Shown here: positions 50,681 to 58,874 of the stretch, piece after piece
How the letters are laid out: each line of letters starts with the position of its first letter
Position numbering within the stretch: the first letter of the stretch is position 1
DNA from: Chelativorans sp. AA-79
Lineage (GTDB): Bacteria > Pseudomonadota > Alphaproteobacteria > Rhizobiales > Rhizobiaceae
Assembly: GCF_029457495.1 (NCBI RefSeq)
Contig: NZ_CP120361.1
Coordinates: forward strand, 3,488,001-3,552,000
Direction: 5' to 3'
DNA length: 64,000 nt
Position numbers and translations under genes: made by a program
Notes under the pieces: generated by a model
Database searches by the model: none
Seen by the model: the letters and a program-made list of their open reading frames with translations, nothing else
What the model was told of the DNA's origin: nothing

Positions 50681-50769
50681 CATACGATGCGTATATATTT
50701 AGTTGACATACGTCGCGTATGCAATTATTTCATCCACATACGCCTCGTATGTCAGTGGCGTCCCGTATG
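50681..50769. promoter_or_regulatory. TetR operator array and divergent promoter
   Basis: Three palindromes CATACG-N3-CGTATG lie at 50681-50695 (last base A instead of G), 50707-50721 (perfect) and 50737-50751 (perfect). A lone half-site CGTATG is at 50764-50769. Centres are 26 and 30 bp apart. A TTGACA -35-like hexamer (50704-50709) for the transporter overlaps the second site. Binding by the TetR protein would block both divergent promoters. Confidence 0.85.
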
Positions 50770-50786
50770 AAGAAGGACTCCATCCC

Positions 50787-52001
50787 ATGCCGAATCCGTA
50801 TGGTGCAATCTTCCAGGCGCCGGGGGCGAAGGGCTTCGCCGCCGCCGGCTTTCTGGCGCGTCTGCCCGTCGCCATGGCCACCATGGGCATCGTGACGATG
50901 CTTTCCCAAAGCCACGGTGAATACTGGCTGGCCGGTGCGGTCTCCGCCACCTTCGCGCTTACAAACGCCTTTGCCGCGCCGCAGATTTCGCGGCTCGTCG
51001 ACCGTTACGGGCAGAGCCGGATCCTGACGCCGGCAACGGCCATTTCGGTCGCTGCCTTCACCGCGCTGCTGCTCGCCACCCATTTCAGGTGGCCTTACTG
51101 GACGTTGTTCCTCTCCGCCTTCCTCGCCGGCGCTATGCCGAGCATGCCGGCCATGGTGCGGGCGCGGTGGACCGGGCTCTATCACGGCACGCCGAAGCTT
51201 CACACGGCCTTCGCCTTCGAATCCGTGCTCGACGAGGTCGTCTATATGGCCGGCTCGGTGCTGGCGATCGGCCTCAGCGTCAGTCTCTTCCCCGAAGCCG
51301 GGCCTTTGGCGGCGACGCTGTTCCTGGCGGTGGGCACCGCGTTGTTCGTGGCGCAGAAGTCCACCGAACCGCCCGTCCAACCCGCCACGGAGGCGAAAGC
51401 CAGCCGGTCGGCACTCGGCGTTCCCGCCGTTCAGATCCTCACCTTCACGCTCATCGCGGTCGGCACGATCTTCGGCACCGCCGAGGTGACGGTGATCGCT
51501 TTTTCGGAAGAACTCGGCCAGAAAGGCGCGGCAAGCTTCGTGCTGGCCGGTTATGCCGGCGGCTCGCTGGTGGTCGGCCTCGTGTTCGGCACGCTGACGC
51601 TCAAGGCATCGCTCGGCCGGCAGTTCCTCATCGCCAACGCGGTGGCCATGCTCACCACCCTGCCACTTCTGTGGGTGAACGGCATTCCCCTGCTGGCGCT
51701 GATGCTGTTCCTGGCCGGGGCCTCGATCTCGCCCACCTTCATCACCGCCTTCGGGCTGATCGAGCGGCTGGTGCCCTCCTCCCAGCTTACCGAAGGCATC
51801 ACCTGGGCGATGACCGGCATCTTCATCGGCATGGCCGTCGGCTCGTTCATCTCCGGTTATGTGATCGATGCCTTCGGCGCGCAGAGCGGCTTCTGGGTGT
51901 CCGTCGCGGCCGGCGGGATCGCCTTTGCGACAGCCCTCCTGGGCCAGCGCATCCTCGGGCGGCCGGCGCCCGAAGCAATTCCCGAGGCCGCCGCGGCCTG
52001 A
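50787..52001 (+). CDS. MFS transporter (efflux type)
   Basis: A 404-residue major-facilitator protein with twelve predicted helices. The loop-2 region ISRLVDRYGQSRIL is the MFS cytoplasmic signature in its efflux-group form, and a second-half helix carries AGYAGGSLVVGLVFG. It probably exports a small toxic compound by proton antiport. It is controlled by the divergent TetR through three palindromes upstream. AGAAGGACT precedes the ATG at 50787; an earlier in-frame ATG at 50703 lies within the operators and is unlikely. The gene ends in an intrinsic terminator. The substrate is unknown. Confidence 0.88.
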   Translation: MPNPYGAIFQAPGAKGFAAAGFLARLPVAMATMGIVTMLSQSHGEYWLAGAVSATFALTNAFAAPQISRLVDRYGQSRILTPATAISVAAFTALLLATHFRWPYWTLFLSAFLAGAMPSMPAMVRARWTGLYHGTPKLHTAFAFESVLDEVVYMAGSVLAIGLSVSLFPEAGPLAATLFLAVGTALFVAQKSTEPPVQPATEAKASRSALGVPAVQILTFTLIAVGTIFGTAEVTVIAFSEELGQKGAASFVLAGYAGGSLVVGLVFGTLTLKASLGRQFLIANAVAMLTTLPLLWVNGIPLLALMLFLAGASISPTFITAFGLIERLVPSSQLTEGITWAMTGIFIGMAVGSFISGYVIDAFGAQSGFWVSVAAGGIAFATALLGQRILGRPAPEAIPEAAAA

Positions 52002-52035
52002 AGATTGGGCCGGCCAGCTACAGCGATGACGCGAG

Positions 52036-52061
52036 CCCACCCGCAACCGCGGGTGGGTTTT
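52036..52061 (+). terminator. Rho-independent terminator after the MFS gene
   Basis: A perfect 9-bp stem CCCACCCGC/GCGGGTGGG with loop AACC is followed by TTTT on the plus strand. It lies 35 bp past the transporter stop and directly abuts the ribB stop on the other strand. Confidence 0.8.
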
Positions 52062-53147
52062 CTACAGGATCTCCGTCGAGGCGATCTCGATCCCGAAGCC
52101 CTCGAGGCCGACATAGTGGCGCTCACGGGAGGCGATGAGCCGGATCGAGGCGATGCCGAGATCCTTCAGGATCTGCGCGCCGAGACCGATCTCGCGCCAT
52201 TCGCTTTCGCGCCTCACCGCCTCGTCGTGCTCCTCGCCGCCCACGCGGCGGCGCTGCTGATGGGCGACGCCCACCGACCCCTCGCGCAGATAGACCAGCA
52301 CGCCGCGCCCGCCCATGCGCTCCATCACCTTCTGCAGCCGCCCTTCCGTGCCGAAGACATCCTCCACCACGTTTTCCGTATGAAGCCGCACCGGCACCTC
52401 CTGGCCGTCGCGGATATCGCCGAAGACGACGGCGAGGTGCTGCATGACCTCCCAGGGAAGCGTGTAGGCATGGGCCGTCGCCGGCCCGACCGGGGTCGTC
52501 ACCGGGAACGTCGCGATCCGCTCCACCAGGGTTTCCTGGCGCTGGCGATAGGCGATGAGATCGGCCACCGACACCTGCTTCAGCCCGTGCTTCTCGGCAA
52601 AGGCGGTCACCTGCGGGCCGCGCATCACGCTGCCGTCGTCGTTCACCAGTTCGCAGATCACCCCCACCGGCGGCAGGCCGGCAAGCTTGCAGAGGTCCAC
52701 CGCCGCCTCCGTGTGGCCGGAGCGCATGAGCACGCCGCCCTCGCGCGCCACGAGGGGGAAGACGTGGCCCGGCCGAACGAAATCGGCGCTGCCGACATTG
52801 GGATTGGCGAGATTGCGCACGGTGAGCGTACGGTCGTCGGCGGAAATGCCGGTGGTCGTGCCGTGCCTGAAGTCCACGCTGACCGTAAACGCGGTCTGAT
52901 GCGGCGCATCGTTCTCGGCCACCATCGGCGCGAGGTTGAGCCTGCGCGCCTCGTCCCGCGGCATGGGCGCGCAGACGATGCCGGATGTATGCCGCACGAT
53001 GAAGGCCATCTTCTCCGGCGTGCAATGCACGGCGGCGACGATCAGGTCGCCCTCGTTCTCGCGGCCGTCATCGTCCATGACGACGACGATCTCGCCGCGT
53101 TCGAACGCGCGCAGGGCCTCGACGACTTGTCTCTGATCGTAGGGCAT
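52062..53147 (-). CDS. ribB: 3,4-dihydroxy-2-butanone-4-phosphate synthase with degenerate GTP cyclohydrolase II-like domain
   Basis: A 361-residue RibBA-like protein. The N-terminal DHBP synthase domain (about 1-205) is intact: MDDDGRENEGDLIVAA (metal/substrate Glu), APHQTAFTVSVDFRHGTTTGIS, RPGHVFPL and RSGHTEAAVDL. It makes the four-carbon precursor of riboflavin. The C-terminal half resembles GTP cyclohydrolase II (VRLHTENVVEDVFG in place of RVHSECLTGDVFG), but the three zinc-binding Cys are missing. It therefore should not hydrolyse GTP, and a separate RibA is needed. It is bounded upstream by a heptamer-array repeat; no FMN riboswitch is apparent in that short gap. Confidence 0.92.
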   Translation of the reverse strand: MPYDQRQVVEALRAFERGEIVVVMDDDGRENEGDLIVAAVHCTPEKMAFIVRHTSGIVCAPMPRDEARRLNLAPMVAENDAPHQTAFTVSVDFRHGTTTGISADDRTLTVRNLANPNVGSADFVRPGHVFPLVAREGGVLMRSGHTEAAVDLCKLAGLPPVGVICELVNDDGSVMRGPQVTAFAEKHGLKQVSVADLIAYRQRQETLVERIATFPVTTPVGPATAHAYTLPWEVMQHLAVVFGDIRDGQEVPVRLHTENVVEDVFGTEGRLQKVMERMGGRGVLVYLREGSVGVAHQQRRRVGGEEHDEAVRRESEWREIGLGAQILKDLGIASIRLIASRERHYVGLEGFGIEIASTEIL

Positions 53148-53163
53148 GTAGATCGACCTCTTA

Positions 53164-53286
53164 AGCGAAAAGCGAAAAGCGAGTGGTGAATGGTGAATGG
53201 TGAATGGAACAAAGAAGCAGCTATTTGAAAAAGCCGGAGTTGAACTTTCCCCTATTCGCTACTCACTATTCGCTCTTCATCATTCA
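53164..53286. repeat. Opposed heptanucleotide arrays, element 2
   Basis: The left side has six consecutive heptamers: AGCGAAA twice, AGCGAGT once and GGTGAAT three times (53164-53205). The right side, on the minus strand, has five degenerate heptamers of the TGAATGA/CGAATAG type (53252-53286). The arrays face each other across about 46 bp, filling the ribB-aroC gap. The aroC TGA stop (53284-53286) lies in the outermost right heptamer. The layout is the same as element 1 near the TetR gene. Confidence 0.8.
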
Positions 53287-54378
53287 CCCTCTCCCCGTCT
53301 GCCCCCGATGCCTCAAATAATGATCCGCTATCGCGCACGCCACCATCGCTTCTCCGATGGGCACCGCGCGGATGCCGACGCAGGGGTCGTGCCTGCCCTT
53401 CGTCACCACGTCGACTTCCGCGCCGCCGCGGTCCACCGACCGGCGCGGTGTCAGGATCGAGGAGGTCGGCTTCACGGCGAAGCGCGCGACGATCGGCTGC
53501 CCCGTCGAAATGCCGCCGAGGATTCCGCCTGCGTTGTTGGAGAGGAAGCGCGGCCTGCCGTCATTGCCGGCGCGCATCTCGTCGGCGTTCTCCTCGCCCC
53601 GGATCCGGGCGGCCTCGAAGCCGTTGCCGACCTCCACGCCCTTCACCGCGTTGATGGACATGAGATAGGCGCAGATATCCTGGTCGAGCTTTCCGTAGAT
53701 CGGCGCGCCGAGACCGGCCGGAACGCCTTCCGCGACCACCTCGATGACCGCGCCCACGGAGGAGCCGGCCTTGCGGATGCCGTCTAGATATTCGGCGAAG
53801 ACGGGCACCGATGCCGGATCGGGGGTGAAGAACGGGTTCTCGGGATCCTTCACGAAGTCCCAATCCCAGTTGGCGCGGTCGATCCGCTTCTCGCCCATGG
53901 CGACGAGCGCGCCGCGAATCACCACATCGGGCAGGACCTTGCGGGCGAGTGCGCCGGCCGCCACGCGCATGGCCGTCTCGCGGGCTGAAGACCGGCCGCC
54001 GCCGCGGTAATCCCGCAGGCCGTATTTCATTTCATAGGTGTAGTCGGCATGGCCGGGACGATAGCGCTCGGCGATGTCCCCGTAGTCCTTCGAGCGCTGG
54101 TCGACATTCTCGATCATCATGGAGACCGGCGTGCCGGTCGTCACCAGGCCGTCTCCCTCCTCCATGACGCCGGAGAGGATCTTCACCTCGTCCGGCTCGC
54201 GGCGCTGGGTGACGAAGCGCGACTGGCCCGGCCTGCGCCGGTCGAGTTCGGCCTGGATCTCCGCGCGCGTGAAGCGAATCCCCGGCGGACAGCCATCCAC
54301 GACACAGCCGATCGCGGGCCCGTGGCTCTCGCCCCAGGTCGTGACGCGGAAAAGATGACCGAACGTGTTGTGCGACAT
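53284..54378 (-). CDS. aroC: Chorismate synthase
   Basis: A 364-residue FMN-dependent enzyme converting EPSP to chorismate, the last common step of aromatic biosynthesis. Signatures are [20 protein letters not shown], the [17 protein letters not shown] block, [29 protein letters not shown] and the C-terminal [17 protein letters not shown]. It is a monofunctional-type enzyme with no flavin reductase domain. It ends inside the heptamer repeat that separates it from ribB. Its only close neighbour upstream is the divergent DUF1344 gene. Confidence 0.97.
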   Translation of the reverse strand: MSHNTFGHLFRVTTWGESHGPAIGCVVDGCPPGIRFTRAEIQAELDRRRPGQSRFVTQRREPDEVKILSGVMEEGDGLVTTGTPVSMMIENVDQRSKDYGDIAERYRPGHADYTYEMKYGLRDYRGGGRSSARETAMRVAAGALARKVLPDVVIRGALVAMGEKRIDRANWDWDFVKDPENPFFTPDPASVPVFAEYLDGIRKAGSSVGAVIEVVAEGVPAGLGAPIYGKLDQDICAYLMSINAVKGVEVGNGFEAARIRGEENADEMRAGNDGRPRFLSNNAGGILGGISTGQPIVARFAVKPTSSILTPRRSVDRGGAEVDVVTKGRHDPCVGIRAVPIGEAMVACAIADHYLRHRGQTGRG

Positions 54379-54529
54379 TTAAGCTTCCTTCCCCTTATGG
54401 GGGCCGCCATGCTTCTATTTCGCTTTGCGGATGCGGTCAAACCGCGGCTTGCGCCAGTTTGGACACATTTGCGACGTGTACTTTTGCTAGTTGTGCCGAT
54501 CCCGCTCGAACATATTGAATGAGGTATCG

Positions 54530-54781
54530 ATGATGCGAATCGCAGTTGCCGCGCTTGTTCTCGGGCTCCTTGCCGCCCCAGCCCTTGCCGCCGATACGGA
54601 AGGCAAGATCACCGAAGTCGATCCGCAGGCGATGACGATCACCCTCGACGACGGCTCCACCTACAAGCTGCCGGCGGAGATCGATATGAGCGCCATCAGC
54701 GACGGAGTGCAGGTCGTCCTCGCCTACCAGGAGAACGACAAGGGCGAGCGGCAGATCACCGACATGTTCCTGCCGGAATAG
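54530..54781 (+). CDS. DUF1344 family small exported protein
   Basis: An 83-residue periplasmic protein. The signal peptide MMRIAVAALVLGLLAAPALAA is followed by ADTEGKITEVDPQAMTITLDDG, the DUF1344 core, which is probably a small beta-barrel. These proteins are abundant in rhizobia and of unknown function. The start at 54530 follows TGAGG, with a second ATG three bases later. It is divergent from aroC and convergent with the histidine phosphatase gene. Confidence 0.85.
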   Translation: MMRIAVAALVLGLLAAPALAADTEGKITEVDPQAMTITLDDGSTYKLPAEIDMSAISDGVQVVLAYQENDKGERQITDMFLPE

Positions 54782-54802
54782 CCAGCCTCCCCGCAAAGGC
54801 GG

Positions 54803-55390
54803 CTACAGCCACTCCAGCTTGCCATCCTCGACCCGCAGGATCCGGTCCTGCGGGATATCGAGGCTTGCCGCATCCTCGCCCGGCATTCCCTCGATCCAAT
54901 GGAAGACGGTGCGGATGACCCCGCCATGCGTGACGCAGATCGTAGGCCTGTCGAGATCGTCGAGCCACGACCGCACGCGCAACGCCAGCGTCTCGTAGCT
55001 CTCAGCACCCGGACCGGGCGGCAGGAAGTGCCACTTGCGCCGGGCACGCTCCCCGGTGCAGCCCGGCGAGCGCGCCTCGAGCTCCATATAAGTGAAGCCC
55101 TGCCAGCCGCCGAAATGCACCTCTTTCAGGCGCGGATCCGTGCGGAAACCGGCAGGCGGGAGGCCAAGCTGGATGCGCACGCGCTCCATGGTCTCGCAGG
55201 TGCGGCGGAGCGGGCTGGCCACGAAATCGAACGAGGAAGGATCCGCGACAAGTTCGGAAAGCCGCTTCCCGTTGCGGTCCGCCTGCGCGCGCCCGCGCTC
55301 GTTGATGTCGGTGTCCGCCTGCCCCTGGAGGCGTGCTTCCGCGTTCCAGTCGGTCTCGCCGTGGCGCACGATGTAAAGGAGCGGAAACAC
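54803..55390 (-). CDS. Histidine phosphatase (phosphoglycerate mutase-like) family protein
   Basis: A 195-residue branch-1 histidine phosphatase. The catalytic motif is LYIVRHGETDWN (RHG at about residues 9-11), with the second Arg in ASPLRRTCETM, an acid in KEVHFGGWQG and the second His in TICVTHGGVIRTV. It could be a phosphoglycerate mutase-like or alpha-ribazole-phosphatase-like enzyme; the substrate is not fixed by sequence. It lies 45 bp downstream of fabI on the same strand, so it is probably part of the same transcript. Confidence 0.88.
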   Translation of the reverse strand: MFPLLYIVRHGETDWNAEARLQGQADTDINERGRAQADRNGKRLSELVADPSSFDFVASPLRRTCETMERVRIQLGLPPAGFRTDPRLKEVHFGGWQGFTYMELEARSPGCTGERARRKWHFLPPGPGAESYETLALRVRSWLDDLDRPTICVTHGGVIRTVFHWIEGMPGEDAASLDIPQDRILRVEDGKLEWL

Positions 55391-55435
55391 GATTGCCCTC
55401 GCGACGGGGCGGCTGCCCCCGACAGAATCAGTTGA

Positions 55436-56254
55436 TCACTCGCCGACCACGGAGATGTCGGGCGCGTCCACGGCCTTCATGCCGACCACGTGATAGCCCG
55501 AATCGACATGCAGCACCTCGCCGGTGACGGCGCGCGAGAGGTGCGACAGGAGATAGACGGCCGTGTCGCCCACCTCCTCGATCGTCACCACGCGCTTCAG
55601 CGGCGAGTTGTATTCGTTCCAGCGCAGGATGTAGCGGAAATCGCCGATGCCGGAAGCGGCAAGCGTCTTGATCGGGCCGGCCGAGATGGCATTGACGCGG
55701 ATGTTGCCGCCGCCGAGATCGACGGCGAGATAGCGCACACTGGCTTCCAGTGCGGCCTTGGCCACGCCCATCGCATTGTAATGGGGCATCACCTTCTCGG
55801 CACCGTAATAAGTGAGTGTCAGGATGGAACCGCCCTCGCTCATCAGCGCCTCGGCACGCTTGGCGACCGCCGTCAGCGAATAGACGGAGATATCCATCGT
55901 GCGCAGGAAGTTCTCGCGCGTGGTCTCGACATAGCGGCCGGTCAGCTCGTCCTTGTCGGAAAAGGCGATGGCATGGACGACGAAATCGAGCTTGCCCCAG
56001 CGTTTCTCCACCTCGGAAAAGACGGCGTCGACCGAATCCGGGTCGGTGACGTCGCAATGGCCCACCACAATCGCACCGAGTTCGGCCGCAAGTGGTTCGA
56101 CCCGCTTCCTCAGCGCGTCGCCTTGATAGGTGAGCGCGAGTTCGGCCCCCTCCATGGCGCACGCCTTGCAGATACCCCAGGCGATCGAGCGGTTGTTGGC
56201 AACCCCCAGAACGAGCCCCCGCTTGCCGGCCATCAGGCCATTGCCACCTGCCAT
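55436..56254 (-). CDS. fabI: Enoyl-[acyl-carrier-protein] reductase (NADH)
   Basis: A 272-residue short-chain dehydrogenase finishing each cycle of type II fatty-acid elongation. The cofactor site is LVLGVANNRSIAWGI, the FabI form of the glycine motif. The catalytic Tyr-X6-Tyr-X6-Lys arrangement is in TYYGAEKVMPHYNAMGVAKAAL. It is the target of triclosan and diazaborines, and residues around the binding pocket look ordinary. An alternative start at the second Met (MAGKRGLVLG) is possible. It is flanked by a DnaJ-like gene upstream and the histidine phosphatase downstream, all on the minus strand. Confidence 0.96.
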   Translation of the reverse strand: MAGGNGLMAGKRGLVLGVANNRSIAWGICKACAMEGAELALTYQGDALRKRVEPLAAELGAIVVGHCDVTDPDSVDAVFSEVEKRWGKLDFVVHAIAFSDKDELTGRYVETTRENFLRTMDISVYSLTAVAKRAEALMSEGGSILTLTYYGAEKVMPHYNAMGVAKAALEASVRYLAVDLGGGNIRVNAISAGPIKTLAASGIGDFRYILRWNEYNSPLKRVVTIEEVGDTAVYLLSHLSRAVTGEVLHVDSGYHVVGMKAVDAPDISVVGE

Positions 56255-56396
56255 GTCGATTCTCCGAACTCAATTGCGGCGGACGCCGTATCGCACAGCG
56301 GCAGCATGGCATCAAGCGCGGGGCCGGGGAAGCCCGCCGGCGAGATGTGCAAGGCAAAGTTGTCGTCAGCCGCATTCCGCAGGCGTGATCCCGGCG

Positions 56397-57305
56397 TCAG
56401 GCCTCTGCCTTGCGGAAGAGGGCTTCCAGTGCCGGGTCACCGCCCTGGGGCAGCATGATGCGCACATGGGCATACAGATCGCCGTTGCCGCCACTCTTCA
56501 GCGGCAGGCCGCGCCCCTTGAGACGCAAGGTCCGGTCGGAACTCGACCAGGCGGGCACCTTGACCGCCAGCCGGCCGGTCGGCGTTTCCACGGCCACTTT
56601 GGCGCCCAGAACCGCGTCGCGCAGGCTCACCGGCAGGTCGACATGAAGATCGCGGCCCTCCACCCTGTAGAGCGGATGCGGGCGCAGGCGCAACGTCACC
56701 AGCGCGTCACCGCGTTCGCCGAAGGACGTCTCGGCGCCCTGCCGCCTGAGCCGGATCGTCTGGCCATCCTCGACATAGCGCGGCAGCTTCACGGCGATGC
56801 GCCGGCCGTCCGGAAAGACCGCGTTCACCTTGGCTTCCGTGGCGATGTCCTCCACGCTCACGTCGAGCGTTGCGTTGATGTCGCCCAACCCCTCGGGACG
56901 CGCGCTGCGCGTGCCCTGCGCGCCGCGGAAGGCCTGGCCGAAGATCTCGCTGAAGATGTCGCCGGCATCACCGCCGGCACCGCTCGTGCGGAACTCGAAA
57001 TGGGTGCGCCCCGGGCCGCCGCCCGCGCGGCGGAACCCGGCGAACGGGTCGCCCTCGGCCGTTTCGAAGCCTTGGAAGCGCGGCTTGCCGGCGGCGTCGA
57101 TCTCGCCGCTGTCGAAAGCGCTGCGCTTCTTCTCGTCACCCAGGATCTCGTAGGCCTGGTTGACCTCGGCAAAACGCTCCTTCGCCTGCGGATCGTCCGG
57201 CCGCTGGTCGGGATGGTACTTCTTCGCCAGGCGGCGGAAAGCCGCCTTTATGTCTTTTGCCGACGCGCTCTTGGAGACGCCGAGCACTTCATAAGGGTCT
57301 TTCAT
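56397..57305 (-). CDS. DnaJ-class co-chaperone (CbpA/DjlA-like, no zinc finger)
   Basis: A 302-residue type II J-protein. The J domain (about 1-65) has the HPD motif in [12 protein letters not shown] Gly/Phe-rich linker ([16 protein letters not shown]) precedes two C-terminal substrate-binding domains ([14 protein letters not shown] ... GKGRGLP-like block). The Cys-rich zinc domain of DnaJ is absent, as in CbpA. It stimulates DnaK. The start at 57305 has AAGG five bases upstream; a TTG five codons earlier is possible. It precedes fabI by 142 bp. Confidence 0.9.
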   Translation of the reverse strand: MKDPYEVLGVSKSASAKDIKAAFRRLAKKYHPDQRPDDPQAKERFAEVNQAYEILGDEKKRSAFDSGEIDAAGKPRFQGFETAEGDPFAGFRRAGGGPGRTHFEFRTSGAGGDAGDIFSEIFGQAFRGAQGTRSARPEGLGDINATLDVSVEDIATEAKVNAVFPDGRRIAVKLPRYVEDGQTIRLRRQGAETSFGERGDALVTLRLRPHPLYRVEGRDLHVDLPVSLRDAVLGAKVAVETPTGRLAVKVPAWSSSDRTLRLKGRGLPLKSGGNGDLYAHVRIMLPQGGDPALEALFRKAEA

Positions 57306-57422
57306 ATCTGCCTTGCCCAATGGCGGCGGGACTGCGCCGCAACGGGTTGTTATGCCGATGGATTCCGCTTCCGCCCGCTAATATGCGCATTGGGGCAGGC
57401 GAATTCCAGTGGAGTGCCGGCC

Positions 57423-57830
57423 CTACTGCTGCTCGAAGGCGCGCATGCGCAGGACGCCGGCGGCATCCTTGCACGCCTTGCCCTCGTACAGACCGACACC
57501 GTCGAAACTTTCTCGCGTCGTCATGAAGGCCAGGCAGTCACCGCTCTCCTCCTCACGCGCGCTATAGGCGGTGATGAGGCCGCGGGCGCCGCTTTCCGGG
57601 TTCTCCCAGGACAGGCCGGCTGTCTCGTCGGGGCTCGACGAGAGAGCGGAGAGGATCGCGCGGCCGTCCGCTGCCAGTCCCTTGTCCGGGAAGACACGAG
57701 CCGGCTCCGTCACCGAACCGGTGGTCAGCACGGTGTCAAGCGAGGCCTTCTTGCCGCCAATGACGCAAGCCTGCATAGAAACGGATATGATGAAAAGAGC
57801 CGCGGCCCTTCCGAGGGCGCGCAGAGCCAA
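57423..57830 (-). CDS. RT0821/Lpp0805-like surface lipoprotein
   Basis: A lipoprotein of about 135 residues. The N-terminal LGRAAALFIISVSMQAC is a signal peptide ending at a lipobox Cys. The mature part ends with a small domain (GLSWENPESGARGLITAY ... GDCLAFMTTRESFDG ... KACKDAAGVLRM) resembling the Cys-containing C-terminal repeat of rickettsial 17/16-kDa surface antigens. The start is uncertain. No ATG fits; the TTG at 57830 just before the signal peptide is proposed, though the frame is open to 57884. It is divergent from pdxH. Function unknown. Confidence 0.65.
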   Translation of the reverse strand: MALRALGRAAALFIISVSMQACVIGGKKASLDTVLTTGSVTEPARVFPDKGLAADGRAILSALSSSPDETAGLSWENPESGARGLITAYSAREEESGDCLAFMTTRESFDGVGLYEGKACKDAAGVLRMRAFEQQ

Positions 57831-57902
57831 ACGTCTGCCGGTTTCTGCCTCTTGCGTCGTTCCAGACAATCGGCAATCTCCCAATGAAACGAAGTGAGCC
57901 GC

Positions 57903-58523
57903 ATGATTATGAAAAATGACTTAAAACAGGTCGACTTTACGGAAGCAGGGGAACCTTTCCGCCTGTTCGCGAAATGGCTCCAGGACGCGGAACGCTCCGA
58001 ACCCAACGACCCGAACGCGACAGCGCTCGCAACGGTGGATCCGGACGGAATGCCGAACATACGCATGGTCCTGCTCAAGGGCTTCGATGAGCGAGGATTC
58101 GTCTTCTATACCAATTTCGAGAGCACGAAGGGACAGGAAATCCTGTCCTCCATGAAGGCGGCCATGTGTTTTCACTGGAAAAGCCTGCGCCGGCAGGTGC
58201 GGGTGCGCGGCCCTGTGGAAAAGGTGACCGGCGAAGAGGCGGACGCCTACTACGTTTCGCGCCCGCGCGGCAGCCGCATCGGCGCCTGGGCCTCGAAACA
58301 GTCGCGACCGCTCGAGAACCGCTTTGCCCTGGAGAAGGCGGTCGCGGAATACACGGCCAAGTTTGCCGTGGGGGAGATTCCAAGGCCGGATTACTGGTCG
58401 GGCTTCCGCATCAAGCCGATGAGCATCGAGTTCTGGCACGATCGCCCCTTCCGGCTGCATGACCGGATCATCTTCACGCGGGAGGGTGATGGAAGCTGGC
58501 TAAAGACGCGGCTTTACCCGTAG
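57903..58523 (+). CDS. pdxH: Pyridoxamine/pyridoxine 5'-phosphate oxidase
   Basis: A 206-residue FMN enzyme making pyridoxal 5'-phosphate. The flavin/substrate blocks are [56 protein letters not shown] and the C-terminal signature [18 protein letters not shown], ending TRLYP as in E. coli PdxH. The start is ambiguous among GTG 57894, ATG 57903 and ATG 57909. I give 57903. It is divergent from the small lipoprotein gene. The PLP enzymes ThrC and others in the window depend on its product. Confidence 0.96.
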   Translation: MIMKNDLKQVDFTEAGEPFRLFAKWLQDAERSEPNDPNATALATVDPDGMPNIRMVLLKGFDERGFVFYTNFESTKGQEILSSMKAAMCFHWKSLRRQVRVRGPVEKVTGEEADAYYVSRPRGSRIGAWASKQSRPLENRFALEKAVAEYTAKFAVGEIPRPDYWSGFRIKPMSIEFWHDRPFRLHDRIIFTREGDGSWLKTRLYP

Positions 58524-58577
58524 GAATCGGGAACACGATGCCGCAAAGGGTGTTGGAGAGCCAAACGGAGACCGGAA

Positions 58578-58790
58578 ATGCTCGTTCCCCGCACCAGTCC
58601 CCCAAAAGCGACCGCCCTGCGGGCGATGGCGATCGGTGCGCTCGCGACGGGAGCGCTTGCCATCGGAGCCTTCGCGATCGGCCGGCTTGCGATCGGAAAG
58701 GCACGCATCCGCTCGCTTCACGTAGACCGGCTGACCGTGGGAAAGCTGCGCATCATCGAGCAGGAGCCTGGAAACCGACCTGAGCACTGA
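58578..58790 (+). CDS. Pentapeptide-repeat mini-protein
   Basis: A 70-residue protein whose core (residues 16-60) is nine consecutive five-residue repeats: AMAIG, ALATG, ALAIG, AFAIG, RLAIG, KARIR, SLHVD, RLTVG, KLRII. Position 2 is nearly always Leu/Met/Phe and position 4 Ile/Val, the periodicity of a right-handed beta-helix of pentapeptide-repeat type. The first half is hydrophobic enough to be membrane-associated. CCGGAAATG places a weak ribosome-binding site before the ATG. It lies 54 bp after pdxH on the same strand. I recall similar small proteins in other rhizobia, but no function. Confidence 0.7.
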   Translation: MLVPRTSPPKATALRAMAIGALATGALAIGAFAIGRLAIGKARIRSLHVDRLTVGKLRIIEQEPGNRPEH

Positions 58791-58874
58791 CGAACTTGGG
58801 AAAGCCGCCTCGATGACGGAAGCTGGCGGAGCGGTCAACATTGATCAACTCGACCGAGTTCGAAACGACCGCCG

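Noticed and set aside
53148..53283. FMN riboswitch upstream of ribB
   Set aside because: The gap is filled by the heptamer element. None of the conserved RFN helices or the AGGG...CCC boundary blocks could be recognised.
49981..53286. Heptamer arrays as a possible CRISPR
   Set aside because: The units are contiguous 7-mers without unique spacers of 30 bp or so, and no cas gene is present.
53197..53787. A 196-codon plus-strand frame across the repeat and aroC
   Set aside because: Its start is built from the heptamer repeat and the rest is antisense to aroC.
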